DNA of 32,772 nucleotides, taken from positions 1-32,772 of the IMG/VR virus record IMGVR_UViG_3300017991_000281; one strand, written 5' to 3'. The DNA is from a virus. Position 1 is the stretch's first letter; every line of letters begins with the position of its first letter. Shown here in pieces: positions 1 through 5,325 of the stretch. Below the pieces are notes generated by a model that saw only the letters and a program-made list of their open reading frames with translations, did not search any database and was not told where the DNA came from. Position numbers and translations under genes: made by a program.

Positions 1-10
1 GGAGGAATAA

Positions 11-217
11 ATGAAAGACTCATGGATTGCCTCTCTTGTCTGGGGGCGTATAGGTGCCGCGGTTTTGGTATTGGTAGCGGCTGGTTTAAGTTTATTCGGG
101 TATCAAGTAAGCCCGGAGGAAACCAATATGGCGTATGAATTGGTCGCCGGGATCCTCGCCGGTATCGGCGGTATTTTGGCTCTTGTGTCCAAGATCAGAG
201 AGCGGAGGCTGAAATAA
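11..217 (+). CDS. Small two-helix membrane protein, holin-like
   Basis: This 68-residue protein has two predicted membrane helices, about residues 13-31 and 40-58, joined by a short polar loop and followed by a basic tail (KIRERRLK). Size, two-helix layout and charged C-terminus fit small phage holins, which make inner-membrane lesions that release the endolysin. A GGAGGA ribosome site at 1-6 supports the ATG at 11. The stop codon overlaps the next start (TAATG). No endolysin is visible nearby, so it would lie left of the window. It could also be another small phage membrane protein; the holin call rests on topology alone. Confidence 0.6.
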   Translation: MKDSWIASLVWGRIGAAVLVLVAAGLSLFGYQVSPEETNMAYELVAGILAGIGGILALVSKIRERRLK

Positions 218-459
218 TGCACGCTGAGAAATGCCCTGTGTGTGAAGGCACAGGGAAATATGAAGATAGGCAATGTCACGGATGTGATGGGAAGGGTTGG
301 GTGCAAATACTTGATAGCGATTGTGCGCCACTGCCATATCAATTATACATTCGTCCATGCTATCAACCATACTCGCCCAATTATGATCCATACCCAGGGA
401 ATGTTTGGGGTGATGATTCAGGGACGTATACAACACCTCCTGCAGGAAATATATCGTAA
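217..459 (+). CDS. Small DnaJ-type zinc-binding protein
   Basis: This 80-residue protein carries a CPVCEGTG motif at residues 6-13 and a CHGCDGKGW motif at about residues 20-28. Together they form one half of the CxxCxGxG zinc centre seen in DnaJ chaperones and small phage zinc proteins. The rest is rich in Pro, Tyr and Asp and looks unstructured. The start overlaps the upstream stop by one base, so translation is probably coupled to the holin-like gene. It probably binds one zinc ion; its partner and role are not visible. The reading frame is supported by the paired cysteines. Confidence 0.6.
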   Translation: MHAEKCPVCEGTGKYEDRQCHGCDGKGWVQILDSDCAPLPYQLYIRPCYQPYSPNYDPYPGNVWGDDSGTYTTPPAGNIS

Positions 460-525
460 TGGGCGGCATCTGGGCACATATTTTACAGTATTTGGCAATT
501 AAAATTATAGACAAGGCAATAAACT

Positions 526-972
526 ATGAAGACAAAACTATTGATCCCTATACTGGCGAGTCTCTTGTTGATAGGGTGCGCGCCAGGATCGAGTCTAATA
601 AAATTCAACGAAAATCAAGCGGCAAAAACAGGGATTAAGGGAACTGCCAGTACATTAGGCTATTTTATCGGCGCAAACAATATCGATTTAATTCCAGAAT
701 GGAATAAGTGGGCGGACAGGCTTTTAGCATTTGAACAGGGCGATAGTGTTTCATCATTTCAGGATCTGCTTATTAGCGGGGCCGATTATGTAACAGATTC
801 AGAGTTTCTAAAATTGAAATTCACCGAATTTGTCAGCCTGTTTGAATTTCCTAAATTGCAACCTGCGACTAATCCATTTCTCACCGGCCCATATCTTGAG
901 ATGGTCAAACTGGTACTTAAAGGATTTCAAGAAGGCTTAATGGCGGCACAAGCAGAGGAGGTAGATGAATAA
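526..972 (+). CDS. Putative phage lipoprotein
   Basis: This 148-residue protein starts with a lysine-containing N-terminus and a hydrophobic stretch ending in a lipobox, LLLIGC, with the lipidated cysteine at residue 18. The mature part is acidic and mostly helical by eye and resembles no family I can name. It should be exported by Sec and anchored in a membrane, most likely the outer membrane of a Gram-negative host. Its position after a holin-like gene fits a lysis accessory or superinfection-exclusion lipoprotein. The mature part is longer than a typical outer-membrane spanin, and no inner-membrane spanin partner is visible. The stop overlaps the next start. Confidence 0.6.
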   Translation: MKTKLLIPILASLLLIGCAPGSSLIKFNENQAAKTGIKGTASTLGYFIGANNIDLIPEWNKWADRLLAFEQGDSVSSFQDLLISGADYVTDSEFLKLKFTEFVSLFEFPKLQPATNPFLTGPYLEMVKLVLKGFQEGLMAAQAEEVDE

Positions 973-1115
973 TGCCAGGCAATGTTGTTAAGATTAATAA
1001 TTTTGATACATTAACGTGGTATATCGGCGATAGTCAAATGGATGATTTAATGGAATATTTAGATCAGCACGGTTATCGTATGGATGAAACGGAGAGCGCC
1101 GATGCCAAAGAATAA
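972..1115 (+). CDS. Small acidic hypothetical protein (47 aa)
   Basis: This short open frame begins with an ATG that shares one base with the stop of the lipoprotein gene (TAATG). An AGAGGAGGTAGATGA-type ribosome site lies inside the end of that gene. The product is acidic (many Asp and Glu) with no recognised motif. The tight overlap on both sides, including a 14-base overlap with the next frame, is the main support for it being translated. Function unknown. Confidence 0.5.
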   Translation: MPGNVVKINNFDTLTWYIGDSQMDDLMEYLDQHGYRMDETESADAKE

Positions 1116-1200
1116 AGACAAAAAGAAAGACGATAAGAAGGATAAGAAGAAAAAGAAGAAGGTTAAGGTTCACAAGGGCAAGTGGGCCATTAAATATTAG
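1102..1200 (+). CDS. Very small lysine-rich protein (32 aa)
   Basis: The frame encodes a 32-residue peptide in which about half the residues are lysine, ending in a short aromatic tail (KGKWAIKY). It starts inside the preceding small gene. An AACGGAGAG stretch a few bases upstream may act as the ribosome site. It is the last rightward gene before a convergent boundary. Such basic peptides are common in phages and may bind nucleic acid, but this is inference. The strongly biased composition leaves some doubt that it is a gene. Confidence 0.45.
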   Translation: MPKNKDKKKDDKKDKKKKKKVKVHKGKWAIKY

Positions 1201-1294
1201 TCGTTAGACTATACGATCCTTGATAATAGAATATCGGTCTGAAAATCCCTGCTAAGGTACAGATTTAGACAGGGTGAGCATGTGAGGATATTAT

Positions 1295-1325
1295 CCCCCT
1301 GGATGCTTAAGGTGCGTCCAGGGGG
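1295..1325. terminator. Hairpin between convergent operons
   Basis: A perfect 9-bp inverted repeat, CCCCCTGGA (1295-1303) and TCCAGGGGG (1317-1325), encloses a 13-base loop. It sits exactly where the rightward lysis-type genes and the leftward small-gene operon converge, which fits a bidirectional terminator or an mRNA 3' stabiliser. There is no clear uridine run on either side, so it is not a textbook intrinsic terminator. Confidence 0.5.
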
Positions 1326-1332
1326 TTAGGGG

Positions 1333-1545
1333 TTAGGCTCTTTTCATATATGGGATAGCTTGATTGATTCTATCCTGTACGCCATCAAAGAACTGTTTGC
1401 ATATATCTTCGCCAGTACAGGGCCACCAACAAGTTAGGCCATGCTTAAACTCTGCATCAGGGTTTGCTTTTGCTAGTTTGATGCCGTTAAGATATTGGCG
1501 CAATGTTATATGTCTTTCAATAGCAGGTAAATAGATGGTTCTCAT
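1333..1545 (-). CDS. Conserved small phage protein, WWP-motif type
   Basis: This 70-residue protein starts MRTIYLPAIERHITLRQY and carries a central TCWWPCTGEDI segment. It resembles a conserved phage protein of unknown function in which YLP, LGQY-like and TWWP motifs recur; that is recalled knowledge and was not searched. The start overlaps the upstream gene by four bases (ATGA), and an AGGAGG site lies in the end of that gene. It is the last gene of the leftward operon. No enzymatic motif is visible. Confidence 0.6.
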   Translation of the reverse strand: MRTIYLPAIERHITLRQYLNGIKLAKANPDAEFKHGLTCWWPCTGEDICKQFFDGVQDRINQAIPYMKRA

Positions 1546-1880
1546 CTCTGTTCCTCCTTTCCTGTAGCTTTGGCTATGGCTTGTTTTGTTTTTTGATACG
1601 CTTCTTTGATTGCAGACGTCGGTATATATTTCAACGGGTCTGCTGCTGGCACATCATTTAGATGTGATAAAACTCGATTCGCAGTTTTTAATGCCTCAAC
1701 CAATTCCTCATGGCTATTGCAGGCACGAAGAATAAGGTTCATGTTTGCTTTTACTTCTTGATGAACTTCTGGATCGGATAAGCATTTGGGCATCATGCAT
1801 ACAAGCATACTTCCCCTGATCTTATAATTGTCTTCTGTGGTTTCTAAATACCACGGTCCAGGTGTATGTTTACTTGTCAT
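1542..1880 (-). CDS. HTPGPW-type conserved phage protein
   Basis: This 112-residue protein has the N-terminal HTPGPWYLE motif (residues 5-13) and a later ANMNLILRACNSHEELVEAL segment. These match a very widespread family of small phage and prophage proteins with HTPGPW near the N-terminus and an NARLIAAAPELLEAL-like helix. The family's function is not established. Its presence supports a phage accessory or early region. AAGGAGGAAACCA before the ATG is a strong ribosome site. The start lies inside the end of the ribbon-helix-helix gene upstream. Confidence 0.75.
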   Translation of the reverse strand: MTSKHTPGPWYLETTEDNYKIRGSMLVCMMPKCLSDPEVHQEVKANMNLILRACNSHEELVEALKTANRVLSHLNDVPAADPLKYIPTSAIKEAYQKTKQAIAKATGKEEQR

Positions 1881-2022
1881 TGGTTTCCTCCTTCCTTAGT
1901 GCCTCATACAAGATATCTATGATGAGGCGATACATGGGGATGCCCTTGTGAGCTGCGGCAACCTTCAGGCGCTTGTGCAAGTCATCAGGACAGTTACGGA
2001 TTATAAGGGCGTGTAGTTTCAT
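1870..2022 (-). CDS. Ribbon-helix-helix DNA-binding protein (50 aa)
   Basis: This short frame encodes an N-terminal beta strand (LHALIIRN) followed by CPDDLHKRLKVAAAHKGIP and a second helix (MYRLIIDILYEALRK). That is the Arc/CopG/FitA-type ribbon-helix-helix pattern, in which a dimer inserts a two-stranded sheet into the major groove. GGAGGAACAGCT upstream is a good ribosome site. It overlaps its upstream neighbour by four bases and its downstream neighbour by eleven. No toxin gene is adjacent, so a role as operon regulator is more likely than antitoxin. Its targets could be the palindromes at 3325-3390. Confidence 0.75.
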   Translation of the reverse strand: MKLHALIIRNCPDDLHKRLKVAAAHKGIPMYRLIIDILYEALRKEETNDK

Positions 2023-2213
2023 AGCTGTTCCTCCCATTCTGCTCGATTATTAAATTGAGTATACTCGGCCACAACGGCTTCACACATTCTGACTGTCCAG
2101 TCAACGGAACCGGCCTGGATTGTGCCCTCTGCTATTTTGTGTCGAAACGCTTCTAACTGTTCGAGCATTGCCAATCCTATAATGTCATTGTGTGATAGTT
2201 TTGATGGGTTCAT
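2019..2213 (-). CDS. Small hypothetical phage protein (64 aa)
   Basis: This 64-residue, probably helical protein has no family I recognise. An AGGAGGTCACACC leader precedes the ATG, nearly identical to the leader of the gene starting at 2781. Its stop overlaps the start of the ribbon-helix-helix gene by four bases, so the two are likely co-translated and could act together. Function unknown. Confidence 0.6.
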   Translation of the reverse strand: MNPSKLSHNDIIGLAMLEQLEAFRHKIAEGTIQAGSVDWTVRMCEAVVAEYTQFNNRAEWEEQL

Positions 2214-2232
2214 GGTGTGACCTCCTTAATGG

Positions 2233-2505
2233 TTAGCGAGTTGCCGCTTTTATAAATGCTTCTATTTGTTCGTTCTGTCTTTTTTCGTATGCTTCGAGTG
2301 TGACAAAGCGTGTAGAGCCATTGCCTGAATCTATGTCATGAACCATGATTTTAAATATACCCTTAAAGGTTCGGCCATCATCAAGGGTAATGTCGTAAAA
2401 GTCTCCCCATTTATCAGCATACGATTTAGTGATAGTGCCAAAGTCTTCTATGTTGGCCATGTCGCCTCGGTAGTAAATCCGTGTTCCTGTTTGTAAGTCG
2501 GTCAT
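2233..2505 (-). CDS. Small beta-rich conserved phage protein
   Basis: A longer frame opens at 2520, but the GGAGGGA just inside it is ideally spaced for the second ATG at 2505, so the shorter 90-residue form (MTDLQTG...) is preferred. The sequence contains TRIYYRGDMANIEDFGTI and DITLDDGRTFKGIF, which alternate strand and turn like a small SH3 or KOW-type barrel. The fold is an inference. Similar small proteins are familiar from phages without known function. Confidence 0.6.
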   Translation of the reverse strand: MTDLQTGTRIYYRGDMANIEDFGTITKSYADKWGDFYDITLDDGRTFKGIFKIMVHDIDSGNGSTRFVTLEAYEKRQNEQIEAFIKAATR

Positions 2506-2548
2506 GTCTAATCCCTCCATCTAAGGTTATTGTTTAACCACCACCTAA

Positions 2549-2569
2549 GCCCATGTGCGAGACATGGGC
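2549..2569. promoter_or_regulatory. Intergenic hairpin in the leftward operon
   Basis: A perfect 8-bp stem, GCCCATGT (2549-2556) and ACATGGGC (2562-2569), closes a five-base loop. It lies between the genes ending at 2581 and starting at 2505 on the minus strand. There is no U-run, so an mRNA processing or stability element is likelier than a terminator. Confidence 0.4.
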
Positions 2570-2580
2570 AAAGGAAGGGG

Positions 2581-2781
2581 TTAAGTGGTAGCGCGATAAC
2601 AACGGCCACCATTTTCAGGGGTCCAGCGCCACCAGGCCAATGTGACACCATTAACATCAACAACAAATGTGCTATGGTTGGTGGTGTCTGTAATGCTCCT
2701 AGCGTATTTGTAGGCTTTTCGGCGATTGCTAAACTCTACCTCATTATAATTGCTTTGAGGTTTTACGGTGTAAGTTGTCAT
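2581..2781 (-). CDS. Small hypothetical phage protein (66 aa)
   Basis: This 66-residue basic protein has a segment EFSNRRKAYKYARSI followed by strands ending in LAWWRWTPENGG. The layout suggests a compact strand-helix-strand domain, but I recognise no family. AAAGGAGGACACACC before the ATG is a very strong ribosome site. It is one of a chain of small leftward genes that probably act early in infection; that role is inferred from position only. Confidence 0.6.
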   Translation of the reverse strand: MTTYTVKPQSNYNEVEFSNRRKAYKYARSITDTTNHSTFVVDVNGVTLAWWRWTPENGGRCYRATT

Positions 2782-2806
2782 GGTGTGTCCTCCTTTCGTT
2801 TTAGGT

Positions 2807-2890
2807 TTACCAAATGATTAGTGCTGCATAGGTTAAAAAGATACATATTGCGATCGCAATACTGCTTAGAATGATATCTATGTATTTCAT
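2807..2890 (-). CDS. 27-residue single-span membrane peptide
   Basis: This very short frame encodes MKYIDIILSSIAIAICIFLT followed by YAALIIW, almost entirely one hydrophobic helix. A GGAGGACACATC ribosome leader directly precedes the ATG. It matches the leaders of neighbouring genes, and the frame fills an otherwise empty gap in the operon. Both facts support it as a real gene. Such phage micro-peptides often insert in the host inner membrane, but no specific role can be assigned. Confidence 0.5.
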   Translation of the reverse strand: MKYIDIILSSIAIAICIFLTYAALIIW

Positions 2891-2911
2891 GATGTGTCCT
2901 CCAGGTTAAGG

Positions 2912-3100
2912 TTATTGTTTGCTTGCTTCGATGTATCCCTTAATAAACTGGTCTTTATAGACCGTAAAGCCCATACTTATGAATGCCCGATATGCACGAT
3001 CCTCAACAGTAGTCCAATCATTGATAAATAACCAATCATGTCGGCCTTCATTTTTGCCTAACTGATAAAAGTGATTTTTTCTATCGGCCTTATTTATCAT
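2912..3100 (-). CDS. Small hypothetical phage protein (62 aa)
   Basis: This is the first gene of the leftward operon, encoding 62 residues rich in aromatic and basic amino acids (NHFYQLGKNEGRHDWLF near the N-terminus). A CGGAGGAGAAA ribosome site precedes the ATG. No domain is recognised. Its promoter should lie in the gene-free stretch 3101-3678. Confidence 0.6.
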   Translation of the reverse strand: MINKADRKNHFYQLGKNEGRHDWLFINDWTTVEDRAYRAFISMGFTVYKDQFIKGYIEASKQ

Positions 3101-3180
3101 TTTCTCCTCCGTTTAATTGTTTGCAGTTGCCCTTTATCATTGCATCAATTATGCCAAAGGTGTCTGAAAAAAACCAAGGC

Positions 3181-3307
3181 CTTTATTGGCAAGGGATGCA
3201 AGCAATTTGAGATAAGTAATCAAATGCATCAAGATGTTAAAGGATTTGAACACAAAAATGTAGAAAATGACCTGTATCGCTTTACCGGCAAAGGATACAA
3301 GCGATTG
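3181..3307. repeat. Degenerate 27-bp direct repeat pair
   Basis: Positions 3181-3207 and 3280-3306 align over 27 bases with five differences, all of them transitions. The shared core is GGCAA(G/A)GGAT(G/A)CAAGC(A/G)ATT, and the copies start 99 bases apart. They lie in the presumed leader of the leftward operon and may be paired protein-binding sites. In one frame both copies read F-x-GKG-x-K, so a decayed coding repeat is the alternative. Confidence 0.5.
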
Positions 3308-3324
3308 TTAAAGAATTTACCCTT

Positions 3325-3342
3325 TGTTAAAATATTTTAACA
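3325..3342. promoter_or_regulatory. 18-bp perfect palindrome, operator candidate
   Basis: TGTTAAAATATTTTAACA is a perfect 18-bp palindrome in the gene-free region between divergent operons. A nearby TTGTTAAA at about 3305-3312 repeats its half-site. Length and dyad symmetry fit a homodimeric phage repressor operator. Candidate binders in the window are the ribbon-helix-helix protein (1870-2022) and the helix-turn-helix protein (3679-4173). Confidence 0.5.
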
Positions 3343-3374
3343 TGCTCGCAGACCGATATTGATTGTCTAAATGA

Positions 3375-3390
3375 TACGCGCACGCGCGTA
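3375..3390. promoter_or_regulatory. GC-rich palindrome in alternating purine-pyrimidine tract
   Basis: TACGCGC and GCGCGTA form a 7-bp inverted repeat separated by two bases. The tract 3374-3390 alternates purine and pyrimidine without a break for 17 bases, the sequence pattern that most readily adopts Z-form DNA. It is embedded in AT-rich surroundings. It may be an operator or a supercoiling-sensitive element. Confidence 0.35.
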
Positions 3391-3613
3391 ATAAAGCCTG
3401 CTCCGAGCTTGTATGGGTGTTTAGAGATAGTAGAACAGCTCTACCAAGTAGCCTAGCAGAGTAGCCATAAGAGAGTAAGTTAGCTGGGCGCATGGGATAA
3501 ACAGCATTCCATTGTAAGGATGTATAGACTGATAAAGAGAGCAGGGCGTAACAATGCTGCTATTTTAGGCTGGATCGCAACCCGTTAAACTATGAAGTAA
3601 GTACATATATGTC

Positions 3614-3670
3614 AGTATTGATACAAGGATAATAGAGAGTATTGATACTATATATCAATTATGACATAAT
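3614..3670 (+). promoter_or_regulatory. Promoter with overlapping operator repeats
   Basis: A sigma-70-type promoter is visible: -35 TTGATA (3642-3647), a 17-base spacer, and -10 CATAAT (3665-3670). The direct repeat AGTATTGATAC occurs at 3614-3624 and 3638-3648. The second copy is half of an inverted repeat, ATTGATA (3641-3647) and TATCAAT (3653-3659), that covers the -35 box and spacer. Transcription should begin within a base or two of the ATG at 3679. The layout suggests a regulator that represses its own leaderless message. Confidence 0.55.
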
Positions 3671-3678
3671 AAACCATT

Positions 3679-4173
3679 ATGGCATCTAAACAACAACATA
3701 AGCGTACTAGAGACTACTATATAGCAGAGAAACGTCTTGAGGGTATGAATCAAACAGATATAGCCAAAGAGGTGGGTATCAGTCAGAAACAAGTATCCAA
3801 TATACTCAGGGATGAAGAAATAAGAGAATATATTGACCGTGGTATCAAATACCAGGTCAACCTTATACCAAAGGCTAATGAGAGACATGAACAGTTAATG
3901 GATAGTGAGGATGAGGGGATACGATTAAAGGCAGTGGAGCTTATTTACAAGAACACAGGCATTTCACCTACACACGCACAGTCTACGTATATTCAGAATG
4001 TTTTCAACGACAACCGTAATATCTCATGCTCACCTGAAATGCTCAAGATTATAGGCTCTCACGTATCCTCCCTGGGTACATCAGGGCAACCTAAGATGCT
4101 ATGTGATACCTTCCTACCACAAGATGTAGTGTTAGAGGGGGATACGGTGGATGAGGAGAATAATAAAATGTAG
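3679..4173 (+). CDS. Helix-turn-helix protein, possible terminase small subunit
   Basis: Residues about 14-45 (AEKRLEGMNQTDIAKEVGIS, then QKQVSNILRD) form a clear helix-turn-helix. Next comes a helical segment with LIPKANERHEQLMDSEDEGI and RLKAVELIYKNTGI. The order of DNA-binding helix-turn-helix plus a DSEDE-x-RLKA helical repeat recalls terminase small subunits, which recognise the packaging site. A transcription regulator is the main alternative, favoured by the operator repeats at its own promoter and by its distance of over 10 kb from the large terminase. There is no ribosome site before the ATG, consistent with leaderless translation. Confidence 0.5.
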   Translation: MASKQQHKRTRDYYIAEKRLEGMNQTDIAKEVGISQKQVSNILRDEEIREYIDRGIKYQVNLIPKANERHEQLMDSEDEGIRLKAVELIYKNTGISPTHAQSTYIQNVFNDNRNISCSPEMLKIIGSHVSSLGTSGQPKMLCDTFLPQDVVLEGDTVDEENNKM

Positions 4174-4482
4174 TAATATCAATAACTTAGATGTTTAGTT
4201 TACATATAAATAATTATCGGACATCGACTCAAAATTGTCAGACAAGTGTAAAGAAAGTAGACAAATAGAGCCAAGGAAGGGGCGGGGAGGAGCGGAAAAT
4301 AGGGTGGTGCATGGAACCTTCTTTTTATGATAGCTCACAACACACATTACCTAAAACATAATTGGTTATCTAAAACCGTATTGGTTCGTGACTTAAACAT
4401 AGTCGTACCCTGTAAATGTCGTTGGTGGAAACGATTATGGTTTTTGCTAAGATTTGTTTAACAACACACGGGGGTAAAATAG
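4174..4482. other. Gene-free stretch with operator-like repeats
   Basis: No convincing gene is visible in these 309 bases. The stretch holds a small inverted repeat, TTGTC-A-GACAA (4235-4245), a purine-rich tract at about 4270-4312 and tandem repeats at 4351-4386. It probably contains the promoter for the rightward genes starting at 4483, but I could not pick a convincing -35/-10 pair. Confidence 0.5.
4351..4386. repeat. Tandem 17-bp operator-like repeats
   Basis: CTAAAACATAATTGGTT (4351-4367) and CTAAAACCGTATTGGTT (4370-4386) match at 14 of 17 positions and are offset by 19 bases. The second copy contains the dyad AACC-GTATT-GGTT. A weaker third copy may start at 4392. Spacing of about two helical turns fits cooperative regulator binding upstream of the 4483-13442 gene block. 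Confidence 0.4.
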
Positions 4483-4581
4483 ATGCCCTATGAGTATTAC
4501 TATGCTCTTCAGCATATTGTAGTTGAGATTTTAATATCTCGCTGGATGTCTGTTCCCCGCAACCCTTACGACGGTGATTAA
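4483..4581 (+). CDS. Micro-protein (32 aa), unknown
   Basis: This short frame begins MPYEYYYALQHIVVEILI and is preceded by GGGGGT with suitable spacing. Its stop is followed directly by the next ATG. The centre is hydrophobic and could associate with a membrane. It shares the start MPY with the micro-protein at 4776. Support comes from gene packing and the ribosome site only. Confidence 0.4.
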   Translation: MPYEYYYALQHIVVEILISRWMSVPRNPYDGD

Positions 4582-4776
4582 ATGAAAAACATAGATGATC
4601 TTATCCAACTTGAAACGATTACCTATCGTAAAAATTGGATAACGCATGATCTCTACAATAGACCTATAAGGCCCGTGGCTTCAATCAGGATAACGAATGC
4701 AGATAATGAAATCACCCTTGAGAAAAGTCAAATCGAATTAATCCACAAGATGGTAAACAATATGAGGACACCCTAA
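4582..4776 (+). CDS. Small hypothetical protein (64 aa)
   Basis: This 64-residue protein begins MKNIDDLIQLETITYRKNW and has a strand-rich middle (PVASIRITNADNEITLEKSQ) and a helical end. No family is recognised. It is packed between two micro-genes: its ATG abuts the upstream stop, and its stop overlaps the next ATG. Function unknown. Confidence 0.55.
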   Translation: MKNIDDLIQLETITYRKNWITHDLYNRPIRPVASIRITNADNEITLEKSQIELIHKMVNNMRTP

Positions 4777-4859
4777 TGCCCTATGATCTTTTCATATCAT
4801 CTCTCTACACCACTGACGGCCTTGAATACGTCATATTCTTTATAGTGGGGCTGAACTGA
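4776..4859 (+). CDS. Micro-protein (27 aa), hydrophobic C-terminus
   Basis: The frame opens at a TAATG overlap with the upstream gene and encodes MPYDLFISSLYTTDGLEYVI followed by FFIVGLN. The C-terminal half is hydrophobic. The stop overlaps the next ATG (TGATG). Overlaps on both sides suggest translational coupling, but the size makes the call tentative. Confidence 0.4.
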   Translation: MPYDLFISSLYTTDGLEYVIFFIVGLN

Positions 4860-4999
4860 TGGGACAAAACCTTTATTGCCCTGGACAATCGGTATTGTCT
4901 GAAGAGGGGCGGGAAAACTGGGAAAATATTAAGTGGGATGAACAACCCGATCAGGAATTTATAGACTCTAAAGAACAGGAGGAAGAATGCGAACAATAA
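4859..4999 (+). CDS. Small acidic hypothetical protein (46 aa)
   Basis: This 46-residue frame starts with MGQNLYCPGQSVLSEEGREN and is strongly acidic, ending EQEEECEQ. It overlaps the upstream stop by one base and the next start by 13 bases. The AGGAGGA ribosome site of the following gene lies within its own end. No domain recognised. Confidence 0.45.
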   Translation: MGQNLYCPGQSVLSEEGRENWENIKWDEQPDQEFIDSKEQEEECEQ

Positions 5000-5313
5000 C
5001 ATTGATTATCGGTTTCTGCCTTATACTGCCAGCGTTGGCATTTGGCAATCCGTTTCTAACCGCAGATCCGCAAACGAATGTAACGCAGTATCGTGTGGTT
5101 ATAGACGGTATAGACAAGGGGTTATTTCCCGCCAAAGACCTTGGGGACGGCACGGTAGTGCTTTGGTATGACCTCGCTGGCTTGACTGATGGTCCACATA
5201 CAGCTCAGGCTGCGGCAAAGAATGTGTGGGGAGAGGGGGTGTTGTCTGCCCCTTTCGATTTCACCAAGGCAATTCCGGCGGCTCCGATGGGCCTCCGTGT
5301 TTCCTTGGAATAA
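4987..5313 (+). CDS. Secreted fibronectin-III-like beta protein
   Basis: This 108-residue protein has a classical signal peptide with a hydrophobic core and ALA at residues 16-18. The mature part shows the alternating strand pattern of a single fibronectin type III or Ig-like domain (TQYRVVIDGIDKGLFPAKD, then VVLWYDLAGLTDGPHTAQAA and AKNVWGEG). It should be exported by Sec to the periplasm or beyond. It is the first of a run of exported proteins. A phage structural protein would not normally need a signal peptide, so display on or secretion from the infected host is likely. The binding target is unknown. Confidence 0.6.
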   Translation: MRTITLIIGFCLILPALAFGNPFLTADPQTNVTQYRVVIDGIDKGLFPAKDLGDGTVVLWYDLAGLTDGPHTAQAAAKNVWGEGVLSAPFDFTKAIPAAPMGLRVSLE

Positions 5314-5325
5314 TCAGGAGATACT

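Larger units (their letters stand above)
3101..3678. other. Gene-free regulatory region between divergent operons
   Basis: This 578-base stretch separates the leftward small genes from the rightward helix-turn-helix gene, and no convincing gene is visible. It holds a degenerate 27-bp direct repeat, an 18-bp and a 16-bp palindrome, two copies of AGTATTGATAC and a rightward promoter, each listed separately. A weak leftward promoter candidate, read on the minus strand, has -35 TTGGTT at 3177-3172 and -10 CATAAT at 3153-3148 with an 18-base spacer. Small hairpins occur at 3430-3444 and between 3502-3508 and 3553-3559. I found no tRNA. Confidence 0.6.

Noticed and set aside
2530-2817. Plus-strand frame of 95 residues
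   Set aside because: It is antisense to two small leftward genes with strong ribosome sites and lacks its own.
3071-3340. Plus-strand frame of 89 residues with two F-x-GKG-x-K units
   Set aside because: It starts inside a well-supported opposite gene, has no ribosome site and spans operator-like DNA. The repeated units are recorded as a DNA repeat, though a decayed coding origin cannot be excluded.
3341-3613. Possible tRNA or structured RNA
   Set aside because: Only short hairpins were found; no cloverleaf, anticodon arm or T-loop consensus, and no terminator.
3181-4386. CRISPR-like array
   Set aside because: Repeats are only paired, diverged and unevenly spaced, and no cas genes are present.
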